A stretch of DNA of 8,199 bases from Hyphomonadaceae bacterium (GCA_016791325.1 JAEUMU010000202.1:1-8199), one strand, 5' to 3'; shown: positions 1-7,061, numbered from the stretch's first letter. Notes: generated by a model not told the origin, from the sequence alone. Numbers and translations are program-made.

Positions 1-882
1 CAGACCAAGAGCTTCCATGGCCTGGAATTGCTCACGCGCAACTTGCTGCAGGCGGGCGTCCACCGCCGCGATCTCATCATCGCGCTTGGCGGCGGCGTTA
101 TCGGCGATCTCACCGGCCTTGCTGCGGGGCTGGTGAAGCGCGGCGTCGATTTCGTGCAAATCCCCACCACGCTTTTGTCCCAGGTGGATTCCAGCGTCGG
201 CGGCAAAACCGCGATCGATACGCCCGAGGGCAAGAATCTAATCGGCTTGATCCACCAGCCGCGCCTGGTGCTGGCCGATACCGGCGTGCTGGCCACGCTG
301 CCGCCTCGTGAACTGCGGGCCGGCTACGCGGAGATCGTGAAGATCGGCCTCATCAACGACGCGGCGTTTTTCGCCTGGTGCGAAGCCAATGTCGCGGCCG
401 TCCTCGCGCGCGAGCCCCATGCGATGGCGTACGCCATCTCCACCGCTATCGCCGCCAAGGCCCGCGTGGTGGAGGCCGATGAAACCGAGCAGGGCGATCG
501 TGCACTGCTCAATCTCGGCCACACCTTCGCCCACGCGCTGGAAGCCCATGGCGGCTACGATCAAGCGCTGGTGCATGGCGAGGCGGTCGCCGCCGGCATG
601 GCGCTGGCCTTCGCCCTTTCCGCGCAGAGCGGCCTGTGCGCCGCCGAAGACGCCGCCCGCGTGCGCCGCCACCTTGACAACGCCGGCTTCACCACCGATC
701 TGCGCGAGCTGCCCGGCGCGCCCTTCGATCCTGAAAAGCTTATCGCGCTCATGGCCGCCGATAAGAAAGCCGAAGCCGGCGCGCTTACGCTTATTCTTGC
801 GCGCGGCGTCGGCCGCGCCTTCATCCAGCGCAGCGCCGACGCTGAAGCCGTCCGCGCGCTGTTAGCCGAAGAGACAAAATGA
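1..882 (+). CDS. aroB: 3-dehydroquinate synthase, 3' part (5' end outside window)
   Basis: This enzyme converts DAHP to 3-dehydroquinate, the second step of the shikimate pathway for aromatic amino acids, in the cytoplasm, using NAD and a divalent metal. The reading frame is open from base 1, so the gene is cut by the window edge. Base 28 offers a TTG, but the residues before it (QTKSFHGLE) already look like AroB, so that is not the true start. 293 residues are visible against roughly 360-380 for the family, so about 70-90 N-terminal residues are missing. The NAD-binding glycine motif [10 protein letters not shown] lies at bases 88-117. The three metal ligands are all in place: Glu in AEIVKIG (bases 331-333), His in [12 protein letters not shown] (520-522) and His in [10 protein letters not shown] (574-576). 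The segment [16 protein letters not shown] is a classic AroB signature. The stop codon overlaps the next start (ATGA, 879-882), so the two genes are probably one operon. In related genomes aroK commonly precedes aroB; it would lie to the left. Confidence 0.97.
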   Translation, partial: QTKSFHGLELLTRNLLQAGVHRRDLIIALGGGVIGDLTGLAAGLVKRGVDFVQIPTTLLSQVDSSVGGKTAIDTPEGKNLIGLIHQPRLVLADTGVLATLPPRELRAGYAEIVKIGLINDAAFFAWCEANVAAVLAREPHAMAYAISTAIAAKARVVEADETEQGDRALLNLGHTFAHALEAHGGYDQALVHGEAVAAGMALAFALSAQSGLCAAEDAARVRRHLDNAGFTTDLRELPGAPFDPEKLIALMAADKKAEAGALTLILARGVGRAFIQRSADAEAVRALLAEETK

Positions 883-2162
883 CCACCGCCCTTCTCGTCG
901 CCGCTCTCGTCATCGTTGGGCTTATCCTGCTCAACGCGTTCTTCTCCGCCGCTGAAACCGCGCTGACCGGCGCCAGCCGCGCGCGCATGGCGACGCTTGA
1001 GCGGGAAGGTGATCGCCTCGCCGCGCGTGTCAACAAGCTCAACGAAAACCGCGAGCGCATGATCGGCGCGGTGCTGCTCGGCGCTAACCTCGTGCAGGTC
1101 GCCGCCTCCGCCATCAGCTCAAGCATCTTCACTGGCCTTTACGGCGATCTCGCCCCACTCGTCACCACCATCGTGCTCACGCCCTTGCTGCTGATTTTCG
1201 GCGAGGTGGGCCCGAAAACCTACGCCATCACCTCAGCCGATAAGATTGCGCGCTTCGTATCGCTGCCGGTGCAATGGATGGTGCGCATCCTGGCCCCCAT
1301 CGTCGGCGCCGTGCAGTGGATCGTCAATAACGGGCTCAAGCTGTTCGGCGTACGCGTGGATGAAACCATTGACGTGCTGACGGCCGCCCGCGCTGAAATC
1401 GCCGGCGCGGTTGAGATGCACGCGGAGGAGGGCGGCGTCGAAGCCGAAACCCGCCACCGTCTGCTTGGCGCGCTCGATCTTTCCGAGCTCACCGTCGCCG
1501 ACGTGATGATCCACCGCAAGTCGATCAAGATGATCGATGTCGATTTGCCCCCGCGCGAGATCATCGCCCAGGCCATGGCCTCCAGCCACACGCGCCTGCC
1601 GCTTTACAAGGATGAGCACGAAAACATCGTCGGGATTCTGCATGCGCGCGATCTGTTCCGCGCCATCGCCGAGCATGGGCGCGACGGGTTCGACGTGCGC
1701 GAGATCATGCGTGAGCCGCGCTTCACGCCGATGACCACCTCAGCCGAAGATCAGCTGGCGGATTTTCTGCGCCGGCGCGAGCATTTCGCGCTCGTGGTCG
1801 ATGAATACGGCCTGCTGATGGGCCTCGTCACGCTGGAGGATATACTCGAAGAGATCGTCGGCGACATCAAGGATGAGCACGACATCATGGTGCAAGGCGT
1901 GCGCCCGCAGCCCGATGGCAGCGTCAATGTCGATGGCGCGGTGCCGATCCGCGATCTGAACCGCGCCATGAACTGGGATCTGCCAGACGAAGAGGCCGTC
2001 ACCATTGCCGGCCTCGTGATCCACGAAGCGCAAGCCATCCCCGAGCCCGGCCAACGTTTCGCCTTCCACGGCTATCGCTTCCAAGTGCTTCGCCGCCAGC
2101 GCAACCAGCTGACGGCGCTCAGGATCGAGCGCGAAGAAACGCTGGAAGAGATGGGGGACTGA
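879..2162 (+). CDS. HlyC/CorC (CNNM) family transporter: DUF21, paired CBS and CorC_HlyC domains
   Basis: This is a 427-residue inner-membrane protein of the CNNM/CorB-CorC type, a family linked to magnesium (and sometimes cobalt) export or resistance. The older name 'hemolysin' is misleading. Domains in order: DUF21 membrane domain at about 1-190, with hydrophobic stretches near 3-22, 62-80, 90-110 and 127-150 and the conserved segments [16 protein letters not shown] (21-36) and [11 protein letters not shown] (106-116); two CBS domains at about 205-265 and 272-330, the adenine-nucleotide sensing module, ending in the hallmark VVDEYG...[16 protein letters not shown] (306-330); and a CorC_HlyC domain at about 343-420 that begins after a short linker. 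The length is normal for the family. The start is the ATG inside the ATGA overlap with aroB, with a weak GAAGAG five bases upstream, so translation is probably coupled. This neighbour of aroB recurs in Alphaproteobacteria. The transported ion cannot be read from the sequence. Confidence 0.93.
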   Translation: MTTALLVAALVIVGLILLNAFFSAAETALTGASRARMATLEREGDRLAARVNKLNENRERMIGAVLLGANLVQVAASAISSSIFTGLYGDLAPLVTTIVLTPLLLIFGEVGPKTYAITSADKIARFVSLPVQWMVRILAPIVGAVQWIVNNGLKLFGVRVDETIDVLTAARAEIAGAVEMHAEEGGVEAETRHRLLGALDLSELTVADVMIHRKSIKMIDVDLPPREIIAQAMASSHTRLPLYKDEHENIVGILHARDLFRAIAEHGRDGFDVREIMREPRFTPMTTSAEDQLADFLRRREHFALVVDEYGLLMGLVTLEDILEEIVGDIKDEHDIMVQGVRPQPDGSVNVDGAVPIRDLNRAMNWDLPDEEAVTIAGLVIHEAQAIPEPGQRFAFHGYRFQVLRRQRNQLTALRIEREETLEEMGD

Positions 2163-2169
2163 GCCGCCG

Positions 2170-2182
2170 CCAGCCCGGCTGG
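2170..2182. terminator. Weak hairpin in the 63-bp gap between convergent genes
   Basis: The gap at 2163-2225 separates the stop of the CNNM-family gene from the stop of the cheR-like gene on the other strand. It contains CCAGC-CCG-GCTGG, a perfect 5-bp stem with a 3-base loop. A smaller CCGC-CA-GCGG stem follows at 2191-2200. Neither is followed by a run of T on either strand, so an intrinsic terminator is not well supported. The location is where a bidirectional terminator would be expected. Rho-dependent termination is equally possible. Confidence 0.2.
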
Positions 2183-2225
2183 ACGCCGCGCCGCCAGCGG
2201 ATTGTTACTGGAGTTGCGTAAGGCT

Positions 2226-3047
2226 TTAAGCCGCCGCCCGCGCCGCTTTCGCGCGCCGCACCACGCCATGCTCCAGCGTCACGCCTTCCGCGCCGTCGGG
2301 CAGCGTTTCGCCTTCGCCCAGCAGCAGCACGCCTTCCGGCGAAAGTGCATCGAGCGCGCGGTTGAACACCGCCAGGCGCGCATCAACGTCGAAGCCGGGC
2401 AGCGTGTGGCACAAGAAGATGAAGTCGAATTGGCCGAGCGCGCCGGGGTGCTTCATCAGATTGTGGCTGTCGAACTTTACGGAGGCGCGAATGCGGTCGC
2501 TGATGCGCCAGAGATCGCCCGCCTTCTCGAAATAGGCGATCAGTTTGCGGATCGGCAGCCCGCGCTGCACTTCAAACTGGGTGTAAAGCCCGGCGCGCGC
2601 CTTCTCGAGCAGCCGCTCGGAAATATCGGTGGCGATGATTTCGCACGCGGGCGTCTTGCCTTCGGCGCGCATGTCTTCCAGCGCGATGGCGATGGAATAG
2701 GGCTCCTGGCCGCTGGCGCACGCGGCGCTCCACACGCGGACGCGTTCGTGTCCGCGCCTGGCGATGGCCTGCGGCAGCAAGTCGGTGATGAAGCGCTGAT
2801 GCAGCGCGCGATCGCGGAAGAAGCGCGTTTCGCTCTGAAGCAGGGCATCGGCAATTTGCGCCCAGGTGCGCCCGTCGGGCCGGGTGCGCGCGGCGGAGAT
2901 CATTTCCGAAACGCTGCTGAACCCTTCGCGCCGGGCCAAAGGCGCCAACCGCGTCTCCGCCGCCGCCGCCATTTCGCGTGTCAGCAGTGCGCCGGTGCGC
3001 GCCTTAACTTCGCGCGCGGTGAGCACGAATTCGGCTTCGCTCAGCAT
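2226..3047 (-). CDS. CheR-type protein-glutamate O-methyltransferase, orphan and divergent
   Basis: CheR enzymes use S-adenosylmethionine to methylate glutamates on chemoreceptors in the cytoplasm. This 273-residue protein has the CheR order: a helical CheR_N domain at about 1-60 and a SAM-binding Rossmann domain at about 62-265. Recognisable motifs are SETRFFRD (72-79, equivalent of the family's N/S-E-T-x-F-F-R), VWSAACASGQEPYS (105-118, the SAM glycine motif), ATDISERLLEKARAGLY (139-155) and DSHNLM (193-198). The usual FCRNVLIYF block is instead LCHTLPGF (212-219), so the Asn and Tyr expected to contact SAM are missing, and LGHSESL-like has become LGEGETL (243-249). Activity may therefore be altered. 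It is the last gene of a minus-strand unit. Its ATG overlaps the upstream cheY-like stop by one base (TGATG), with no strong ribosome site, which suggests coupled translation. No receptor, CheA, CheW or CheB gene is in the window. The fold is secure; the substrate is unknown. Confidence 0.88.
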   Translation of the reverse strand: MLSEAEFVLTAREVKARTGALLTREMAAAAETRLAPLARREGFSSVSEMISAARTRPDGRTWAQIADALLQSETRFFRDRALHQRFITDLLPQAIARRGHERVRVWSAACASGQEPYSIAIALEDMRAEGKTPACEIIATDISERLLEKARAGLYTQFEVQRGLPIRKLIAYFEKAGDLWRISDRIRASVKFDSHNLMKHPGALGQFDFIFLCHTLPGFDVDARLAVFNRALDALSPEGVLLLGEGETLPDGAEGVTLEHGVVRRAKAARAAA

Positions 3048-3412
3048 CAGGCCAGTCCCGCTTCGGCGAATTTGGAGGCCAGGATGTCGCCGTCGAACGG
3101 CTTCATCATGTATTCGTCTGCGCCGGCCTTCAGCGCCTCGGTGATGCGCTCGACGTCATTTTCCGTGGTGCAGAAGATGACGCGCGGCTTGTCGCCGCCC
3201 GGCTCCTGGCGCAGCTGGCGCAGGAAATCGATGCCGCTCATCACCGGCATGGCCCAATCCAGCAGCACCGCATCCGGCATTTGCCGGCGGCAGGCGCGCA
3301 GGGCTTCTGCGCCATCTGCGGCCTCCTCGATCTCGAAGCGCATGTCTTCGAGAATGCGGCGCGCCACTTTGCGGATTACACGGCTGTCGTCCACGACGAG
3401 GCAGCGTCTCAT
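3047..3412 (-). CDS. Single-domain CheY-like response regulator
   Basis: This 121-residue protein is a stand-alone receiver domain with no output domain. The phosphorylation site is complete: acidic pair D8-D9 (VVDDS), phospho-acceptor D52 (LLDWAMP), switch threonine T82 (FCTTEND) and K104 (MMKPF). It should therefore accept a phosphoryl group and act by protein-protein contact. The start ATG (3410-3412) has a GGAG seven bases upstream on the minus strand (3420-3423). It sits 56 bp after the chpT stop and overlaps cheR by one base, so it is probably co-transcribed with both. A histidine phosphotransferase gene next door makes ChpT a candidate phosphodonor, but that is inference from position only. 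I recall Caulobacter having cheY- and cheR-type orphans near chpT, but cannot verify it here. No flagellar-switch partner or CheA is visible, so a chemotaxis role is not shown. Confidence 0.92.
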   Translation of the reverse strand: MRRCLVVDDSRVIRKVARRILEDMRFEIEEAADGAEALRACRRQMPDAVLLDWAMPVMSGIDFLRQLRQEPGGDKPRVIFCTTENDVERITEALKAGADEYMMKPFDGDILASKFAEAGLA

Positions 3413-3457
3413 GAAAAGGCTCCGGTCGGATTCGCCGGATTCTCTCCGCCGCTTCGG

Positions 3458-3472
3458 TTAACAGCCCTTTAC
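3458..3472. promoter_or_regulatory. CtrA-like half-site pair between chpT and the cheY-like gene
   Basis: The plus strand reads TTAA, seven bases, then TTAC. The CtrA consensus in Alphaproteobacteria is TTAA-N7-TTAA, so this is a 7 of 8 match. It lies 46-60 bp upstream of the cheY-like start and overlaps the chpT stop codon (TAA at 3469-3471 on the minus strand), which itself supplies part of the second half-site. TTAA is uncommon in such GC-rich DNA, but one near-match in 8 kb can easily arise by chance. Regulation by CtrA is inference. Confidence 0.22.
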
Positions 3473-4101
3473 AGTCTGAAATTGGCCGAGCGCGCGATCA
3501 GCTCCACGCGCTCTTCGCCTTCGCGGGCCGCGAGTTCCACGCCGCCTTGGCGGGCGAGCAGGCCGGTCAAGGTCGGTTGGATGGTGTGACCGGAGAGTTC
3601 GGCTTCGTTCTCCCCCCGCAATGCGGCCGCCGTGGCTTCGCGCAGCTTGGCCCGCTGGCCGGTGGCGATCACGCGCACTTCCCCGCCTTCGGCCGTCTTT
3701 TCGGCCAAGATTTCCACTGTGCCGCCGCGCGGAAGGCATTCGTTGGCGATCAGCAACAAGTTCACGATCACCCGCACCGCTGGACGCGGCATCGTCACGG
3801 CCGGCGCGCTCCAAACCAATTCTGGCTTCAACACCGAGTAGAGCTTCACCGCGACCGCCCGGCCTTCTTCCAGTTCGCTTTCCCCTTCGGCCATCGCACC
3901 CGCCAGCGCGAAGCGGAAGAATTCCAGCTTGGCCCAGGCCTTGCCCACGCCGCTATCGAGCAGCGAGAGCGCGTCGGGGTCGGTTTTGCCGTCCGCGCCC
4001 TTGATCATCTCCAAGCCCTGGATGATCGCGCTCATGGGCTCCACCATGTCATGGCAGATGCGCGAGGCGACAAGCGCGGTCAGCTTGGTGTTTTCGATCA
4101 T
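3469..4101 (-). CDS. chpT: ChpT-family histidine phosphotransferase of the CckA-CtrA relay
   Basis: ChpT is the dimeric cytoplasmic phosphotransferase that passes phosphoryl groups from the hybrid kinase CckA to the master regulator CtrA and to CpdR, controlling cell cycle, motility and development in Alphaproteobacteria. The 210-residue protein has the family layout: a DHp-like helical hairpin at about 5-75 carrying the phosphorylated His in SRICHDMVEPMSAI (H17), then a degenerate HATPase-like domain at about 80-205 with VIVNLLLIANECLPRGG (111-127) and no recognisable ATP-binding G boxes. I chose the ATG at 4099-4101 because GGAG lies seven bases upstream and the family begins close to this residue. 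An upstream in-frame start at 4203 would add 34 residues rich in Pro and Arg with no family resemblance, and one at 4134 has no ribosome site. The gene leads a minus-strand unit with the cheY-like and cheR-like genes and is divergent from the Kef-type antiporter gene. Confidence 0.9.
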   Translation of the reverse strand: MIENTKLTALVASRICHDMVEPMSAIIQGLEMIKGADGKTDPDALSLLDSGVGKAWAKLEFFRFALAGAMAEGESELEEGRAVAVKLYSVLKPELVWSAPAVTMPRPAVRVIVNLLLIANECLPRGGTVEILAEKTAEGGEVRVIATGQRAKLREATAAALRGENEAELSGHTIQPTLTGLLARQGGVELAAREGEERVELIARSANFRL

Positions 4102-4233
4102 CGCCGGCTCCGGTTGGGGGAAGGGAGGGATCATAAATGATTCGCGCCCGGTGGAGGGTTTCGTGCGATGTGAGGGGTTCACAAGCTGGGTGCGGGGCGC
4201 CACCTGCGCTTGTGAGCAGGCGTGAGGTGATGG
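4102..4233. promoter_or_regulatory. Divergent promoter region between chpT and the Kef-type antiporter gene
   Basis: This 132-bp gap must hold the starts of transcription for both the chpT unit (minus) and the kef unit (plus). On the minus strand TATGAT (4135 down to 4130) resembles a -10 hexamer and would give a leader of about 20 bases to the chpT ATG. No good -35 element stands 16-18 bases before it. On the plus strand no convincing -35/-10 pair is visible. The end of the gap holds a very strong ribosome site for the antiporter, GAGGTGAT at 4224-4231, plus a small hairpin CCTGC-8 bases-GCAGG (4203-4220) just before it. Confidence 0.4.
4130..4141. promoter_or_regulatory. AT-rich perfect dyad ATCAT-AA-ATGAT
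   Basis: A 12-base inverted repeat with 5-bp arms and a 2-base spacer stands out as an AT-rich island in GC-rich DNA within the divergent promoter region. It overlaps the -10-like TATGAT on the minus strand, so a protein bound here could block chpT transcription. No specific regulator is recognised, and a 10-bp dyad can occur by chance. Confidence 0.25.
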
Positions 4234-6090
4234 ATGGCGGCTGAGTTAGCCCATGGCGGTGGTCTGGAATTGGGCCACGCCGTGGCACTATTGGCGACGG
4301 CGGTGGTGGCCGCGCCGCTGTTTCGACGGCTGGGGCTCGGCTCGGTGCTGGGTTATCTGGTGGCTGGGCTGGCGATCGGGCCGTTCGGCCTGCGCCTGAT
4401 CGACGATCCCATTTCCATTCTGCACGTCGCCGAATTCGGCGTCGTCATGTTCCTATTCATTATCGGTCTTGAAATGCGCCCCGCGAAGCTGTGGGCGTTG
4501 CGGCGAGAGATTTTCGGGCTGGGGCTGGCGCAAGTCGTCACCTGCGCGGTGCTGCTTTCGCTGGTGGGCGTCGCAGCCGGCATTGCGTGGCCGGCGGCGG
4601 TGATCGGTGCGTCGGGGTTCGTGCTTTCGTCGACGGCCGTGATCATGAAAATGCTGGACGACGCTAACGAAACCGCTGAGCCATCGGGCCAACGCGCGGT
4701 TTCGATCCTGCTGCTGGAAGATCTGATGATCGTGCCGCTGCTGGTAGGTGTGGCGTTGCTGGGCGCCGTGCTGGGTACGGGCGCGGCGGATGCGGCCGCG
4801 GCGCGGCCAGCCTGGCAGAGCGTAGCCATTGCATTGGCTTCCATCGCGGCTGTGTTCGCCGCGGGCAAGTGGCTGCTCAATCCGCTGTTTGCGATCCTGG
4901 CCCGCTCCGGCGCGCGCGAGGTGATGACGGCGGCGGCGCTGATGGTCGTTCTGGGCGCGGCGCTGTTCATGCAATGGGGCGGGCTTTCGATGGCGATGGG
5001 CGCGTTCCTGGCGGGCGTGCTGCTTTCGGATTCAGTATTCCGCCACCAGCTGGAGGCCGACGTCGAGCCCTTCCGCGGCCTTTTGCTCGCGCTCTTTTTC
5101 ATCAGCGTGGGGATGGCGCTCGATGTCTCCGCGGTGGTGAGCGAGTGGCGCCTGATCGGCGCCGGCGTTCTGGCGTTCATGATTGTCAAGGCGCTCGGCA
5201 TCTACGCCATCGCCCGCTTGTTCAAAGCCGATCACCGCGAAGCGCTGCACCGCGCCGCGCTGTTCGCGCAGGGCGGTGAGTTCGCGTTCGTGCTCTATGC
5301 CGCCGCGCTTAGCGCAGGCGTGATGGACGCCCGCATCGCTGCGATCATGACAGCCATCGTCATCATCTCGATGGCGCTGACGCCGCTCGTGGTGCTCGTG
5401 CTCAATCGTTTTCAGCCTCCCCCGCCCGAGCCTTCGCGCGACGGCGTGGAGGATGCGCACGATCTGCAGGGGCGGGTGCTGTTCATTGGCTTCGGCCGCT
5501 TTGGCCAAGTCGTGAGCCAGCCGCTGCTGGCGCGGGGCGTCGATATTTCGCTGATCGAGGTCGATGTGGAGATGATCCAGGCGGCCGCCAATTTCGGGTT
5601 CAAAGTGTATTACGGCGACGGCACGCGGCTCGATGTTCTACGCGCCTCCGGCGCCGGCACGGCGGAGGCCATTCTTGTTTGCGTCGACAAGCCGGAGGCG
5701 GCCGATCGCATCGTCGCGCTGTGCAAGGCGGAGTTTCCGCTCGCGAAATTGTTCGTTCGCGCGTTCGATCGCGGGCATGTGCATCGGCTGATCAAGGCCG
5801 GCGTGGATTATCAGGTCCGCGAGGTGTTTGAATCCGCGCTGACGTTCAGCCAGGCTGTGCTGCGCGAACTGGGCGCCAGCGATATGGAAGTGGCCGAGAC
5901 TATCGAAGAAGTGCGCGAGCGCGATGCGCAGCGCATCGAGCTGGAATTGGCCGGGGGCCTGGAAGCTGGGCGCGCGTTGATCCGCGGCAACGCCGAAACA
6001 CCCCAACCCACTCCGTTCGTGCGCCCGCGCCGCGGTGGCAAGGCGCTGAATGAGGAAGCCGCAGAAGCCATCGGCGAGGAGCCCGCATGA
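4234..6090 (+). CDS. KefB/KefC-like CPA2 monovalent cation:proton antiporter with TrkA-N (KTN) domain
   Basis: This 618-residue inner-membrane protein exchanges a monovalent cation (K+ in the Kef branch) for protons. The membrane domain covers about 12-392, with roughly a dozen hydrophobic segments. Kef-type landmarks are RLGLGSVLGYLVAGLAIGP (32-50), ILHVAEFGVVMFLFIIGLE (62-80), LEDLMIVPLL (161-170, with the transport Asp at 163) and QGGEFAFVL (346-354). A Pro-rich linker (395-400) leads to the cytosolic Rossmann-type KTN domain (about 411-530) with GFGRFG at 419-424 and ...GVDYQVREVFESAL. The Arg of GFGRFGQ, used for glutathione in E. coli KefC, is kept. Near 560-566 the E. coli RRFNIQ region reads RERDAQ, so the glutathione-binding Asn seems absent; this alignment is from memory. 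The last 45 residues are polar with no TrkA-C domain. The start has a near-perfect ribosome site 4 bases upstream. No kefF/kefG-type oxidoreductase lies beside it. It overlaps the hydrolase gene by 4 bp. Confidence 0.93.
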   Translation: MAAELAHGGGLELGHAVALLATAVVAAPLFRRLGLGSVLGYLVAGLAIGPFGLRLIDDPISILHVAEFGVVMFLFIIGLEMRPAKLWALRREIFGLGLAQVVTCAVLLSLVGVAAGIAWPAAVIGASGFVLSSTAVIMKMLDDANETAEPSGQRAVSILLLEDLMIVPLLVGVALLGAVLGTGAADAAAARPAWQSVAIALASIAAVFAAGKWLLNPLFAILARSGAREVMTAAALMVVLGAALFMQWGGLSMAMGAFLAGVLLSDSVFRHQLEADVEPFRGLLLALFFISVGMALDVSAVVSEWRLIGAGVLAFMIVKALGIYAIARLFKADHREALHRAALFAQGGEFAFVLYAAALSAGVMDARIAAIMTAIVIISMALTPLVVLVLNRFQPPPPEPSRDGVEDAHDLQGRVLFIGFGRFGQVVSQPLLARGVDISLIEVDVEMIQAAANFGFKVYYGDGTRLDVLRASGAGTAEAILVCVDKPEAADRIVALCKAEFPLAKLFVRAFDRGHVHRLIKAGVDYQVREVFESALTFSQAVLRELGASDMEVAETIEEVRERDAQRIELELAGGLEAGRALIRGNAETPQPTPFVRPRRGGKALNEEAAEAIGEEPA

Positions 6091-7061
6091 ATCCGCAATT
6101 CTGCTTCATCGAAACCAACGGCGTCACCATCCGCGCCGCTGTGCAGGGCGACGGACCGCTCGTGGTCATGGTGCACGGCTTTCCCGAAAGCTGGTATTCG
6201 TGGCGCCACCAGATGGGGCCGCTCGCCGCGGCGGGCTTCACCGCCTGCGCGATCGACGTGCGCGGCTATGGTGGTTCGTCCAAGCCACACGCGGTCGAGG
6301 CTTACGCCATCAAGGAGATCGCCGCCGATGTGGCAGGCGTGATCGATGCGCTCTCGCCGGGCGCGCCCGCCGTGATCATCGGCCATGATTGGGGCGCGCC
6401 GATCGTTTGGCACACAGCCGTCCTGCATCCCAAGCAGGTGCGCGCTGTGGCCGGCTTGAGCGTGCCGTATTTCGGCCTGCCGCCGATGTCCCTCGATGCG
6501 CTGATCAAGGCCATGTACACCGATCAGGGCAAGTTCTTCTATCAGGCCTATTTCAAGGATGAAGGCGTGGCGGAAGCCGCGTTCGAGGCCGATGTGCGCG
6601 GCGGCTTGCGCAAGCTCTATTACGCCGGCGGCGGAGAATCCGGCGGCGCCTGGGGCGGGGGCGATAAGAAGGTTGGCGATGCACTGCTGGACGGCATGCC
6701 GGATCCAGACCCCTTTCCGCCCTGGCTGACGCCGCAGGATATCGACTATTTTGTGCAGGAGTTCACGCAATCGGGGTTCCGCGGCCCGCTCAACCGATAT
6801 CGCAATCATACGCGCGATTTCGAATACATGAGCACGATCAAGGATCGCATCGTGCATCAGCCTTCGCTCTTCTTGGTAGGCGAGCGTGACCTCGTGTTGA
6901 AGATGTTTGGCGGATCGGCGGAGGGTGCGTTCGAGCGCATGGCCGCCAACGCCGCCGACCATCGCGGTTCCCATCTCATTCCCAAAATCGGCCACTGGAC
7001 CCAACAGGAGGCCCCCGAAACCGCCACCGCCCTCATCATCGACTGGCTGGCGACGCTTTGA
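6087..7061 (+). CDS. Epoxide-hydrolase-type alpha/beta hydrolase
   Basis: This 324-residue cytoplasmic protein has the soluble epoxide hydrolase signature; such enzymes open epoxides to diols through an Asp-ester intermediate. The oxyanion motif HGFPES is at 30-35, the nucleophile elbow GHDWG at 99-103 with D101, the acid D268 in GERDLV, and the base H303 in IGHWTQQE. The cap region supplies the tyrosines that polarise the epoxide: FYQAYF (151-156) and NRYRN (236-240). Asp rather than Ser as nucleophile, together with two cap tyrosines, favours epoxide hydrolase over esterase or lipase. A haloalkane dehalogenase would usually have Trp next to the nucleophile too, but would lack the cap tyrosines. 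The cap contains a Gly-rich insert (181-192). No signal peptide is seen. The ATG sits in the ATGA overlap with the antiporter gene, with GAGGAG five bases upstream, so the two are almost surely co-translated. The natural substrate is unknown. Confidence 0.92.
   Translation: MNPQFCFIETNGVTIRAAVQGDGPLVVMVHGFPESWYSWRHQMGPLAAAGFTACAIDVRGYGGSSKPHAVEAYAIKEIAADVAGVIDALSPGAPAVIIGHDWGAPIVWHTAVLHPKQVRAVAGLSVPYFGLPPMSLDALIKAMYTDQGKFFYQAYFKDEGVAEAAFEADVRGGLRKLYYAGGGESGGAWGGGDKKVGDALLDGMPDPDPFPPWLTPQDIDYFVQEFTQSGFRGPLNRYRNHTRDFEYMSTIKDRIVHQPSLFLVGERDLVLKMFGGSAEGAFERMAANAADHRGSHLIPKIGHWTQQEAPETATALIIDWLATL

Noticed and set aside
28..30. TTG as the start of aroB
   Set aside because: The frame is open to base 1 and the residues before it match AroB, and the protein would be about 80 residues too short. 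It is a truncation by the window edge.
879..2162. Hemolysin function for the DUF21-CBS protein
   Set aside because: The 'hemolysin' label is a historical annotation of this family. The domain set fits an ion transport protein of the CNNM/CorC type and shows no toxin feature.
2202..3461. A 419-codon plus-strand open frame opposite the cheR-like and cheY-like genes
   Set aside because: It lies wholly antisense to two genes with clear family motifs. Its translation is low-complexity, rich in Arg, Ala and His, with no recognisable domain, as expected of a GC-rich shadow frame.
4102..4203. Upstream in-frame extension of chpT by 34 codons
   Set aside because: The added residues do not resemble the family, and the ATG at 4101 has a well-placed GGAG. 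The extension would also consume most of the divergent promoter region.
4353..5201. A 282-codon minus-strand open frame opposite the antiporter membrane domain
   Set aside because: The translation is rich in Ser, Thr, Ala and Pro, the typical mirror of a membrane protein gene, with no domain or ribosome-site support.
5811..7004. A 397-codon minus-strand open frame opposite the hydrolase gene and the end of the antiporter gene
   Set aside because: It spans the junction of two well-supported genes on the other strand and has no family resemblance. Long antisense frames are common in GC-rich DNA.
6087..7061. Haloalkane dehalogenase
   Set aside because: HGFPE, GHDWG and the two cap tyrosine motifs fit epoxide hydrolase better.
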